Origin: Haematobia irritans
Lineage: Eukaryota; Arthropoda; Insecta; Diptera; Muscidae
Length of the DNA: 64,000 bases
Reading direction: 5' to 3'
Assembly: GCF_050003625.1 (NCBI RefSeq)
Contig: NC_134399.1
Coordinates: forward strand, 150,716,473 to 150,780,472
The position numbers were made by a program, and so were the translations under genes. Positions 20,609 through 30,976 of this stretch are shown in pieces; positions within the stretch are counted from its first letter, which is position 1; each line of letters begins with the position of its first letter. The notes under the pieces were generated by a model. The model was not told the DNA's origin, searched no databases, and saw only the letters and a list, made by a program, of their open reading frames with translations.

Positions 20609-22757
20609 TCTTAGTCCAATTCTTTATTAGCAATTCTATCCATTGATTAAAATATTTTTCCTCAAGGTCTTCAAAATAGTGGTTTACATATGTAATTGCA
20701 TCTTCATTTAGGTAAAACGCTTGCCACCAAATAATTTGTTTAGATTTGGGAACAAGTAAAAAAAGTTTTAGCCATTGTTAAAACACTCTTGTGCGCTGGT
20801 GCAATGTCTTGATGAAAAATTATTTATTCTCGAATTTGTACATTTAATTTATCCAAAAGGTTGCAATAGTACTATTATATTACATGTTAGCCTGATACCG
20901 AAACCTCTGAATTTATTGTTTTACCCTTTTGCAGATAGTCAATTAATAAAATACCTTTGAAGTCCCAAAAAACGGTTGCCATAACCTTACCAGTCGATTG
21001 AATTATTTTTGCCTTCTTTGGGGCACTTCCTCCAGCTTCAGTCCATCGTTTGGATTGTGCCTTTGTCTCTGGAGTATAGTGGTGGATCCATGTCTCATCA
21101 ACAGTTATGAAACGACGCTTAAAATCCATTTTATTATACCCTCCGCCATAGGATGGGGGTATATTAACTTTGTGATTCCGTTTGTAACACATCGAAATAT
21201 TGCTCTAAGACCCCATAAAGTATATATATTCTGGGTCGTGGTGAAATTCTGAGTCGATCTGAGCATGTCCGTCCGTCTGTTGAAATCACGCTAACTTCCG
21301 AACGAAACAAGCTATCGAAACACCATGTATCAAATTTCATCCGATCCGGCTGAAATTTGATACATGGTGTAAGTATATGGTCTCTAATGACCATGCAAAA
21401 ATTGGTCCACATCGGTCCATAATTATATATAGCCCCCATATAAACCGAACACCCGATTTGGCTTGCAGACCCTCTAAGAGAAGCAAGTTTCATCCGATCC
21501 GGCTGAAATTTGGTACATGGTGTTAGCATATGATCTCTAACAACCATGCAAAAACTGGTCCACATCGGTCCATAATTATATATAGCCCCCATATAAACCG
21601 ACCCCCCGATTTGGCTTGCGGAGCCTCTCAGAGAAGCAAATTTGATCCGATCCAGCTGAAATTCAGTACATGGTGTTAGTATATGGTCTCTAATGACCAT
21701 GCAAAACTTGGTCCACATCGGTCAATAATTATATATAGCCCCCATATAAACCGATCCCCCTATTTGGCTCGGAGCCTCTAAGAGAAGCAAATTTCATCCG
21801 ATCCGGCTGAAATTTGGTACATGATATTAGTATATGGTCCCTAACAACTGTGCAAAAATTGGTCCACATCGGTCAATAATCATATATAGCCACCATATAA
21901 ACCGATCCCGAGATTTGGTTTTGGAGCCTCTTGGAGGAGCAAATTTCATCCGAGTCAGTTGAAATTTGGTACATTGTGCTAGTACATGTCCATTAACAAC
22001 CATGCCTAACTAGGTCCATATCGGTCTATAGTTATATATAGCCCTCAGATAAATCGATATCCAATCACACAAAAATTGGTCCATATCAAGTTCATAATTC
22101 TATATAGCCCCCATATAAGCGACCCCATATTTCAATTCTGGCTCCCTACGTACCGTGCAAATGTCCATATCGATTCGTAATTAATTGTAGACTTACCTAA
22201 ACATACCTTTTTTGTCTAAAATATACCACGTATGGACTAACTCACAATTTAGAAAACGATTTAAGATACCACAACCCAAGTAATTCGATTGTGGATGATC
22301 GTCTTTCGTTGAAGTTTCTACGCTATCCATGGTGGAGGGTACATAAGATTCGGCCTGGCCCAACTTACGGCCATATATACTTGTTTCGCTTAAAGCGATC
22401 CAAACAAGCTTGAGAAATGTTCATTCTTATGCGTTTTTTGATCGACTGTTAACAAATGCGGCCCATCTTGCAGAAAGCTTTTTCATCTGTAGTTCTTCAT
22501 GCAAAATTAAATGGACTCATTTAATACCATATCATTCACTTTGGCTAATATTTCTGTTGTTGTTGCTGTTTTTGGACCTCCATCTTCAATGCTTGTACGA
22601 CCACGTTTAAATTCAGCAACCCAAAGTGTTACTGTTGCATATCAAGGAGCACTTTCACCTAACACATTCAACATATCATTATGAATTTCTTGTTCCGATA
22701 AACCTTTTTTTATGTAAATATTTAATGACAGCACGCATTTCTAATTTTTCCATTGTA
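20609..22757 (-). pseudogene. Mellifera-type mariner transposase remains
   Basis: The N-terminus begins at about 22757 (MEKLEMRAVIKYL, then YATVTLWVAEFKRGRTSIED), with an in-frame stop after GESAP. A deletion joins the early part to MKKLSARW; a further shift follows LLTVDQK; then NISQACLDRFKR reaches 22386. After the inserted HINE-A come DFKRRFITVDETWIHHYTPE (first Asp), MATVFWDFKGI, then beyond more stops HQDIAPAH (second Asp, Asn changed to Ile) and NLNKLFGGKRF. The third Asp motif appears deleted. A pure fossil. Confidence 0.75.
21133..22385 (-). mobile_element. HINE-A copy 3, inside mariner
   Basis: Inverted relative to copy 1: TTATACCCTCCGCCATAGGA at 21134, 153-bp units in the middle, and the GGCCGTAAGTTGGGCCAGGCC-type head ending ATATACTTGTT at 22385. 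It interrupts the mariner between the NISQACLDRFKR and DFKRRF codons. It lacks the 29-bp CTATAGAAA array. Confidence 0.85.
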
Positions 22758-22930
22758 AAAAAATTGCGCATGCGTCTTTTTGAACACATGTTTCTATATG
22801 AAGGAGTTGCCAGATCGAAACAAAATTTAACATGTGTTCATAACAGAGATTGAAGTTTCCAAAACACTTAACTTTTTTATACCGCGCTTTTTGTGCTAGG
22901 CTAAGAAGTTTCCGAACTGCCCTTGTACAT

Positions 22931-24072
22931 CACAAGCAAGTTACTTTTCTCTATATATTACAAATATTAAAAAAAAAAAAACTTTAAAATTCTCGTATAT
23001 AGTATTTTTAATAAATATTTGTCTATTGCTTCAAAAAGCCCATTCACATTAATAGGCAATTCACAGTACGTTCCAAATCCAAAAAAGGTAGATTTGAAAA
23101 CTCTGTTTTATAAGTGGATTTTGGAAGTTTACACTTCCGATTAATGATGAAGTGTATGGTTTATATGTCATTTCTGTGAAATCTAAATCAACTATTTGCT
23201 TAATTATTTCCGGATGTAGGTCAGCAAAACTAAATCAATATCAGAGCTCACTTAATTGAAATCAAAAGTAATTTCATTTGTATATTGATATGTCGTTAAT
23301 TTTAAATTTTCTATATCATGACTAAATGCAGTTTGTTAAAATGTTTCGATTGAATTGAATTGGATAATCAAATTTGTGAGTGTGCTTACAATTTAAGTTT
23401 AATTATCGACATCCTTATGACTTCTTCAGCAAGCATAATTGAAATAATTAAGGATCTAGAGAATGCTTTCTCGACACCGATAGTGCGAAGCTAAGTCAAT
23501 TATGTACTATTCAATTCTGTGTGCTAAGATTTATTTTATTCGTGTAAAATGCAAAAAGGAACATCGACTATTTTGCATGTTTTTACCAGAGCTGAATCTT
23601 CAAATTCATGATTATTTTTTTCAGGAGTTCTATTGAGCCAATTTTGAGAGCTTTAGAAGAATTGAATAATCATTTTGAATAGATTTGTTCACTTCCTAAT
23701 GTGAATTATATTTTAGGTTTAATTAATTTTGAAAGTTAGTACCCTCAAAAAAAAAAAAATCGCTTCTCTAACATAGGTTCCAAACATATTTTGCAGGAAG
23801 CACATATATTACTGGATTATGCCGAAACATTATTATATTTGTTTTACGTAAACATATTATATGTTTGGAAGCATTTTGAGCCCAAAAATATTATATGGTT
23901 GAAAAAAAATTCTCTCAAAGATTGTGCTAAAAAATTATATCTGCCTAATTGCATTTTTTCGGCAATACAAACAATATCTTCTATATTGATTTTATTAATC
24001 GATTTTATAAATTTTTTAAATTTTACCTTTGGCCAGCACTCAAAAAAAAGTTTACTTGGATCCAAAGATTTT
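22931..24072. other. Unassigned, possible old repeats
   Basis: AT-rich. TGGATTTTGGAAG near 23112 is the inverted CTTCCAAAATCCA word of 5750 and 7285. Around 23770-23900 the words AAACATATT and CATATTATATGTTTGG resemble 3300-3400. No gene or clean element end. Confidence 0.35.
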
Positions 24073-24556
24073 GACCTTCCCTTAAAGATTTTGGTATTGA
24101 TTCCGAGCCAAAGATGCGGCTTCTTTAAAACAAAGAAGCCTATCTGGGTTTAAATCTAGGACCAGTAAAATTAAAATTAGGATACAGATCTCATTTATCA
24201 AATTTTCATTCGCTTTTCGCGGTTTATTAATAAAGGTACTCACGTACAAATAAATGCCAGTTTGAAATCCAAATTATAACGGATACTTCAAAGTAAAAAA
24301 AGACGCTAAATCCTAAAAATAAGTCTTAGCCTGTATTTGAAGCGTTTTTATCTTAAATTTAAAGATTCAATACTTCAGTTAATTTAAGGACAACTTCCTT
24401 AAATCAAAAATGTGTTTCTTTACTTTAAGGAAAATTAACTTTAGTTCAAAGACACGAAATTTTAACGGAGGGACGGACATTTTTTTATTTTGTAAATTTC
24501 GCATCCTAAAATTTAGTTTGCGTAATGTTTAATATCACGAAAATATTTTTTCAGTG
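24073..24556 (-). repeat. CACTGAAAA-related MITE, diverged
   Basis: GGTATTGATTCCGAGCCAAA at about 24092 and the closing TATTTTTTCAGTG followed by TA (24557-24558) are the family right-side landmarks. The middle is diverged (CTTTACTTTAAGGAAAATTA also occurs near 42880). The left end is not clear. Confidence 0.5.
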
Positions 24557-24616
24557 TATGTGACGTTTACAACTTTGCGACAGTAGCAAACCTTAAAAGG
24601 TTTGATACAGACCATC

Positions 24617-24662
24617 CCTGGGATTCGATCCCTGCTTCGACCGAACACCAAAAAGTTTTGTT
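24617..24662 (+). repeat. tRNA-SINE head fragment
   Basis: GGGATTCGATCCCTGCTTCG and ACCGAACACCAAAAAGTTTT match positions 2262-2300 of the complete SINE, including the B box. The A box and body are absent. Confidence 0.65.
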
Positions 24663-24837
24663 TTGTTTTCATTTTTACATATATTCATACTATTTTCGGA
24701 AGAATTTTCGTTTGGAAAACGTGTACCGAAAACATTTTTCTTTTGTTTGAGTTTTTTTAATTCCTTCGAAAATTTTAAACTTTTGTCACCAAAAAAAGTT
24801 CGTTTGTTACAAAATTTTTATTTTTTGAATAAAAAAA

Positions 24838-26188
24838 CATGAATATACGGCCGTAAGTTCGGCCAGGCCGAATCTTATGTACCCTCCACCATGGATTGCG
24901 TAAAAACTTCTACGAAACACTGTCATCCACAATCGAATTACTTGGGTTGTGGTATCTTAAAACTTCTTAACATCGTTTTCTAAATTGTGAGTTAGTCCAT
25001 ACGTGGTATATATTAGACAAAAAAGTTATGTATAAATCGGATGCATTTTGCTTCTCCAATAGGCACCGGAGGTCAAATCTGGGGATCGGTTTATAAGGGT
25101 GCTATATATAATTATTGACCGATTTCGACCAATTTTTGCATTGGTATTTGAGGCCATACATTAACACAACGTACGAAATTTCAACTGAATCAGATGAATT
25201 TTAGTCTTCGAAGAGGCTCCGTAGGTCAAATCTGGTGATCGGTTTATATGGACCGGTGAGGACTAATTTTTGCATGGTTATTAGAGACCATATATTAACA
25301 CCATGCACCAAATTTCAGCCGGACCGGATGCAATTTGCTTCTCTTAGAGGCTCCGCACGACAAATCGGGGGATCGGTTTATATGTGGCTATATATAATTA
25401 TTGACCGATGTGGGCGAATTTTTGCACAGTTGTTAGAGACCATATTCCAACACCATATACAAAATGTCAGCCGGATCGGACGAATTTTTCTTCTCTTATA
25501 GACTCCGTAAGCCAAATCTGGGGATCGGTTTATATCGGGGCTATATATAATTATGGACCGATGTGGACCAATTTTTGCATAGTTGTTGGAGACCATATAC
25601 CAACACCATGTACTAAATTTCAGCCGGATCGGATGAAATTTACTTTTCTTAGAGGCTCCGCAAACCAAATCGGGGGATCGGTTTAATTATATATATGCTA
25701 TATATAATTATGGACCAATGTGGACTAATTTTTGCATAGTTGTTGGAGACCATATACCAACACCATGTACTAAATTTCAGCCGGATCGGATGAAATTTAC
25801 TTCTCTTAGAGGCTCCGCAAACCAAATCGGGGGACCGGTTATATGGGGGCTATATATAATTATGGACCGATGTGGACCAATTTATGCATGGTTGTTAGAT
25901 ACCATATATTAACACCATGTACAAAATTTTAGCCGGATCGGATGAAATTTGCTTCTCTTAGAGGATCGGCAAGCAAAATTTGGGGGTCCGTTTCAAGTCT
26001 ATAGCTTGTTTCGTTCGGAAGTTAGCGTGATTTCAACAGACGGACGGGCGGACATGCTTAGATCGACTCAGAATTTCACCATGACCCAGAATATATATAC
26101 TTTATGGGGTCTTAGAGCAATATTTCGATGTGTTACAAACGGAATGACAAAGTTAATATACCCCATCCTATGGTGGAGGGTATAAAAA
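24838..26188 (+). mobile_element. HINE-A copy 4
   Basis: The head is slightly altered (GAATATACGGCCGTAAGTTC), no 29-bp array, five to six 153-bp units (25080-25980), then a terminal block ending GGTGGAGGGTATAAAAATA. The last unit jumps directly to the CAAGTCTATAGCTTGTTTCG block, omitting the usual TACATCAATAACAACTAC segment. Confidence 0.85.
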
Positions 26189-26212
26189 TATTTTTGAACG
26201 AACAACACAGTC

Positions 26213-26295
26213 CAGCCGCATAGCTTAGTGGATAGTGTGTTGGCTTACAAATTGCCTGGTCCGCGAATCGATTCTCCGTCCAGGCGAAAGGTAAA
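26213..26295 (+). repeat. tRNA-like sequence (SINE head)
   Basis: TAGCTTAGTGGATAG fits an A box and CGCGAATCGATTCTCC a degenerate B box; GGCTTACAAATTGCC could form an anticodon arm. The acceptor ends do not pair convincingly and an A-rich stretch follows, so this is more likely a SINE head or tRNA pseudogene than a working tRNA. Confidence 0.45.
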
Positions 26296-26559
26296 ATTTA
26301 AAAAAAAATATATTATAAAATCGAATAATTTCTTCTACATTGTTTGTATTACAGAAAACCGTGCTAAGAAATAAAAAACCTCGTGGAAGTAAGAAAGATG
26401 TGAGAGAAACTGCAATTAGCCAGAAAAGATTGTTTTTTTTTTAGTTAGTCTTTATGAAATTGTTTTTACATCCTGGAAAAGAATTAACGTTTATCACAAA
26501 AAAGCAAATAAACTTCCTTAATGCAAAAAGCAAATGAGAAACGAACTTTGTTTCTATAA

Positions 26560-26860
26560 AATTTCGTTTGGGAGAAAAGAATTATTTTTTTGCGTGTAGC
26601 CTTCAAATACATCGCACCTGCACAAAAGTAGCTTTGCGATATTTTGGCCCAATCTCGGTCAAATACCGTCTTGAGATGATAGACACGTTGGTATTTTTTA
26701 GTTCCAAACTTACTCTCAAAAATGCCTCGAGTCCAATAGATTGAGATCGGGCTATTTTGGTCTCCATTGCGTGGCAGAAATGAATAGAGGAAATTCATTT
26801 TGAAGTCATTCTTGGTTGATGCCAGCTGAGTGTCATTTTACTGGGTCCTGTTGGAAGATC
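26560..26860 (-). pseudogene. Tc1-like transposase C-terminal remnant
   Basis: The minus-strand frame from about 26798 reads NGDQNSPISIYWTRGIFESK then FGTKKYQRVYHLKTVFDRDW and AKISQSYFCAGA. This follows the end of Tc1/Tc3-like transposases, where a W-P-x-x-S-P-D-L-N-x-L-D segment is followed by a K-K-Y-x-x-V-x-x-L-K helix and IPQ. The second reading frame supplies the PDLN-like part, so at least one frameshift is present. No ends or upstream catalytic motifs remain. Assignment rests on motif pattern only. Confidence 0.5.
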
Positions 26861-27166
26861 CATGGTCCACGGTCGAAATTTTTGTATGTCCTGGGCTTCA
26901 ATATTGTCTATATGACATTTACCGAAAATATTCAACATTTATTTTTACCCCCAGATCGGTGAATACGAGCCCCCATCATTACCATTTTCAGCTGATTTCT
27001 TTGGAAAATAAATCACATCAATTAGTTTGTTCACAGACTGTTGAAATGAAATGAAAGCCAAATTCGACATCCTTGCACTTTCGTGCAAGCGAAGCGAAAA
27101 AAGGGAACCCTCAATTTCATTAAAACAAATTTAACTTTATTTTGAAGAAAGTTTCCTTTATTCAAT

Positions 27167-27426
27167 AGTGCCCGACTGAAGGACGAAAATCTTTCCAGTA
27201 TATCCTCAGTTTGGGTTTCAGTCTGAAGTGCAACTATTTTTCTTTCTAGACTTGGCTCTTTGAACGACGTGGGCTTTGGCCCGAAATGGCTACTCCAACC
27301 ACCAGAGTTCTGGCCAAAGCCCACGTCGTTCAAAGAGCCAAGTCTAGAAAGAAAAATAGTTGCACTTCAGACTGAAACCCAAACTGAGGATATACTGGAG
27401 AGATTTTCGTCCTTCAGTCGGGCACT
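27167..27426. repeat. 115-bp near-perfect inverted repeat
   Basis: 27167-27281 is repeated as its reverse complement at 27312-27426, with one visible mismatch and a 30-bp spacer. Both arms encode the same BEL/Pao pol segment (PTSFKEPSLERKIVALQTET). The right arm is continuous with the integrase downstream, so the left arm is an inverted duplicate at the truncation point. Confidence 0.9.
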
Positions 27427-28870
27427 CCGCGTCATCTGTTTCATGTATCGATTTATTAGAAAATGCCAAAAACGGAACTGGTCGGATATGACAAACAATT
27501 TGATCACTGCTATTGAAATTAAAACTATAAAATTTCAACTTATTAAACTTGCTCAACTTAGATATTACTGTGGTGAATACCGTGCTCTTGAAAACAAACA
27601 ACCGCTTTCTTCCAAAAGTAAATTATTAACTTTAAATCCGTTTTTGGATGATCAAAAACTGCTGCGTGTTAATGGTCGTTTAACCAATGCACACCTAACC
27701 TACGATGAAAAGTATCCGATAATTATTCCTGAACAATCGAGGCTGTGTAAACTATTAATTGATTTTACTCACAAGATTCTTTTGCATGGTTAGCATCAAA
27801 GTATGTTGCGAGCTATTCGAAGTGAGTTCTACATTATACGGCTGAAAAATGCTGTGCGTTTTTGTATTAAAAACTGTCGCACCTGCACTATATACAAACA
27901 GCGAATCCGAAATCAAATAATGGCTGCATTACCTGTCGAAAGGTGTACTTTTTCGCTGCCATTCACCAACACAGGGTTAGATTTTGCTGGGCCATTCGAA
28001 CTGAAAGCGTCAAGATTACGAAATGCTAAGATACAGAAAGGATATGCTGCCGTTTTCATCTGTCTATCTACTCGAGCTGTTCATTTGGAGGTATGTTCTG
28101 ATTTGTCAACTGAGGCATTCATGGCAACCTTTAATCGGTTTGTTGGGAGAAGGGGATTTCCAAACAAAGTTTTTTTCTGACAACGGAACGAATTTTGTTG
28201 GAGCGAGTAGAGCTCTGACCCGAGAATACCAAGCGTTTCTGAAATCGGCTGAAAAACATTTAGTTGAACGATACAACATACATGGATTTAATTGGCATTT
28301 TATTCCTCCTCATGCCCCACATATGGGAGGCTTGTGGGAGGCTGCTGTAAAAAGCATGAAGACTCATTTGCGAAAAGTAGCGGGCAACCTGAAATAACTT
28401 ATGAGGAATTCTCAACTTTACTGATTAGAATCGAAAGTGTACTCAATTCTAGACCTCTTTCTCCAATAAGTGAAAACCCTGAGGATCTTATTCCACTAAC
28501 TCCTGGACATTTGTTAAGAGGAGCCGCCTTAACATCAGTGCCAGAGGAATTCTCTGATAATATGTCATTACTTAACCGTTGGCAGAGACTGAAGACCATT
28601 CAAAATCATTTCGCAAAAAGATGAAAAAATGAGTACATCACTGAATTACAACGTCGATATAAGTGGAAAACTGAGCAAAACAATTTGAAAGAGAATGATT
28701 TTGTAATAGTTAAGGATGATAATTTACCACCTACAGAATGGCGATTAGGTCGCATTACTAAGGTTTATTTCGGCTCTGATTCTAAAGTTCGAGTTGCTGA
28801 AATAAGGACCCTAAATGGGATAATAGTACGACCCTTAGTCAAACTATGTATTCTACCAGTTGCCAACTAA
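27312..28870 (+). pseudogene. BEL/Pao pol: RNase H end and integrase
   Basis: It starts in the pol segment before integrase, then shows the His/Cys zinc-binding domain (HKILLHG ... CIKNCRTC), the DDE core with Asp in TNTGLDFAGPF, Asp in SDNGTNF and Glu in GGLWEAAVKS, and the C-terminal domain ending at 28870. Reverse transcriptase is absent. At least four lesions break it: a stop at about 27793 inside the zinc domain, an extra T in the T-run near 28173, a one-base shift near 28396, and a stop at about 28622. A dead, 5'-truncated copy of an LTR retrotransposon of the BEL/Pao group. Confidence 0.88.
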
Positions 28871-28905
28871 TTCCTAATAGATTTTTCTCCTTCACAATCT
28901 AATAA

Positions 28906-30066
28906 CTTTACAATTTCAGTCCTTTATCAAAGTTACCCAAGTGCCGCGTCTGCCACAGCAGGCATTTTCTGAAAGATTGTGCTGTCTTCTATAGCATGGA
29001 CGTTGTTGAGCGTAGAAGTGCGGTAGAAGAAAAAGGATTCTGTTTCAGATGTCTGTGTTCCTCTCATACTCGAGACTGGTGCCGATCAAGAAAAACGTGT
29101 ATGGTCTGTAATTATAATCATCATACGATGTTGCACGTTGACGATCATATGAAGCGCTCTGTTGATCGTGCTCACTCGTCCCGAAAAACAACACCTCTAA
29201 CAACGTCAAATGGAATCTCCACTGTTACTCGATACCGGTTTACCCATAAAATACAGTCAACCTTACAGAAAAAACCTAGTGCTACCCGAAACTCCAACAA
29301 ACGATCCGATCCATTAGTACATGAGCGGCTAAGTCAGCGTATCAAGACCCATATCTTCATGCCCACCGCTCTTGCTAGGGTCTTGACATCCAATGGCCCG
29401 GAAAAAGCGAGGCTATTGTTAAATTCTGCTGGTGTTGAGACTGTAATTCTTCAATCGCTGGTAGATCGCTTACGACTTCGCACAACTGTAACAAAAGGAA
29501 AAACTTATTGTACAATCAACCTTCAATCGTATCACGATCCGGCCGCCAAAGTACAGGTCACTGGGGTTGTGAGATCCAATTTAGGTACAGCCTTGCCGCA
29601 ATCAACCGCAGAGAAGAAACTACAAAAAATATACGACCACCTGACGAATTTAGCCGATCCCAATTTCTTCAAACCTAACAATGTGGAAATATGCATAGCG
29701 AACGACCAGCTCTCTAGAATTATCCTCCCTGGACTAATTCAAACCTCTTCAACACAGCCGATTGCCCAAAGCTCCATCTTCGGTTGGATACACCCAGAGA
29801 AAGAATATGATCACCTCAAACATGTTTCAAGAGCACCATGTTACTTTTTCCCAGCGACCATGTAGCATTTTTGTCGCAACAATACTCTTTTCTCGTCAAA
29901 CATAACATGCTTTCCGAAATCAGATACATAATTTCCGAGAAAAGAACATTGTTTTGACAAACATGATACATGTTTTCCGTGAAAAAGTAACATGTTGCTC
30001 TTGGAACATGGTTGGGATGATCATATTCCTTCTCTGTGTGTAATATCTGGAGTATGTCGATATTAA
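28906..30066 (+). pseudogene. Zinc-knuckle + dead protease-like ORF downstream of INT
   Basis: Open from 28906 (first ATG at 28996) with no stop or shift for ~0.9 kb. It encodes three zinc knuckles (CRVCHSRHFLKDC; CFRCLCSSHTRDWC; CMVCNYNHHTMLH) as in BEL gag C-termini, a basic linker, and a DUF1758-type retropepsin-like domain (LVDRLRL, LADPNFF, SSIFGWI). The catalytic Asp-Ser/Thr-Gly position reads LLLNSAG, so Asp is Asn and Gly is Ala; it should not cut. A 250-bp MITE (29791-30040) interrupts it; leaving out the MITE and one TA, the frame continues to a stop at 30064-30066, 12 bp before the polypurine tract. A CAATTTCAG at 28911-28919 could be a splice acceptor. This order (INT, then gag/PR-like) is not the usual one for the group. 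Confidence 0.72.
29791..30040. mobile_element. 250-bp foldback MITE in protease-like ORF
   Basis: Inverted arms of ~65 bp (CACCCAGAGAAAGAATATGA at the left, the complement of CACACAGAGAAGGAATATGA at the right) with TA duplications at 29789-29790 and 30041-30042. The interior repeats AACATG words and a second inverted pair. No coding capacity; probably Tc1/mariner-related by target choice. Confidence 0.88.
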
Positions 30067-30078
30067 ATTGCAATCCTG

Positions 30079-30092
30079 CAAAGGGGGCGGGA
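30079..30092 (+). other. Polypurine tract
   Basis: CAAAGGGGGCGGGA directly before a TGTTG LTR start. This is the expected primer site for plus-strand synthesis of an LTR retrotransposon and marks the inner border of the 3' LTR. Confidence 0.75.
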
Positions 30093-30489
30093 TGTTGAAC
30101 TCCGTTCCCCAAATATTATTTTTCTTTGAACTACTATTAAACTATTATCCATTTAATTGAATTGTTCTTTAAAATGAATTGTGAATTATAATATGAATTA
30201 ATGAATTACTAGATACTATTGTACTTAGAAGATGGTAACCCTGAAGTTTTCTGAATACGTACTTAGATATTTGTCCTTTTCTGTATTGAATTCATTTATC
30301 TACGAATTTTGTTTTTATGTTCTAAAACACTATGTCGGAATTGACCTTTGATTTCTAACTTCACTTTGTGTATCACCATCAAGCTGGTAAGCCGCTGCTA
30401 TCTGAATAAAACTACCATTATTCACTGAAACTGAATCTTTGCCTTTTTTCTGTTCATTTTCTTTTCCGGGAGTTTAATTGATCAATACA
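30093..30489 (+). repeat. BEL/Pao 3' LTR
   Basis: It begins TGTTGAACTCCG after the polypurine tract, has an AATAAA word at about 30404 and a plausible end at ...CAATACA (30489), about 397 bp. The 5' LTR is not in the window as far as I can see, so the right boundary and the target duplication cannot be confirmed. Confidence 0.6.
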
Positions 30490-30687
30490 GTCCATTCCAG
30501 CTAATATCCCCGGAATTGTACACAAATATTTTTTGGGTATCTTATTTTCGAAAATTAACCAACATTTTTCTTCCTGGTGGGATCACTGTTTTTTTCAGTG
30601 AATGAAAATTTTACGCTGAATTCGGTCATGAATAACTTTGTGTCTGAATGCAATAGATCAAAATTGCAAACAATGAACTGTCACTAC

Positions 30688-30974
30688 ACACAAAAAAATT
30701 TCACGAACATTTTTCCAATTAAAATTTTAATTGAGTTTTAAAAAATATTCAATTAAAAATTTAATTGATTCAACAAATTTTTTAATTGAAACAAAAATCA
30801 ATCACAAAAATAATAGTATCAATTAATTTTTTAATTGGATCAATTAACTTTTTAATTGAGCTTCAATTAATTTTTTAATTGATACTATCATTTCTGTGAT
30901 TGAAGACATTTCAATTAAAAATTAATTGGATCAATTAATTTCGTGATTGAATCAGAAAAATTTTTTTTTGTGTG
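30688..30974. mobile_element. CAATTAA-rich MITE
   Basis: TA-flanked (30686-30687, 30975-30976), terminal inverted repeat CACACAAAAAAATTT. The interior is dominated by CAATTAA/TTAATTG words with a long internal palindrome around AGTATCAATTAA and TTAATTGATACT. 287 bp, non-coding. Confidence 0.8.
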
Positions 30975-30976
30975 TA

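Larger units (their letters stand above)
20609..22930 (-). mobile_element. Fossil mariner (mellifera-like) split by HINE-A
   Basis: Two blocks, 20609-21132 and 22386-22930, read continuously on the minus strand when the HINE-A between them is left out. The promoter-side end near 22930 has GGGCAGTTCGGAAACTTCTT. The protein resembles the mellifera group of mariners (inferred from MEKLEMRAVIKYLHKKGLS) and differs from the irritans copies. Highly decayed, hence old. Confidence 0.75.

Noticed and set aside
23791..24153. 120-codon open frame
   Set aside because: Starts at a non-ATG codon, composition follows AT richness, and it runs into the CACTGAAAA-type MITE; the reverse strand is open as well.
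26213..26295. Functional tRNA genes at 26213, 57727, 61969 and similar sites
   Set aside because: A and B boxes are present but acceptor stems do not pair well and all are embedded in or followed by repeat bodies, so SINE heads or pseudogenes are more likely.
27031..27333. Minus-strand gene sharing the BEL peptide
   Set aside because: It is the left arm of the 115-bp inverted duplication; the true pol frame is on the plus strand.
28985..29865. Host gene encoding a zinc-knuckle protein
   Set aside because: The frame sits between BEL integrase and a polypurine tract/LTR and is cut by a MITE, so it belongs to the retroelement unless other copies show otherwise.
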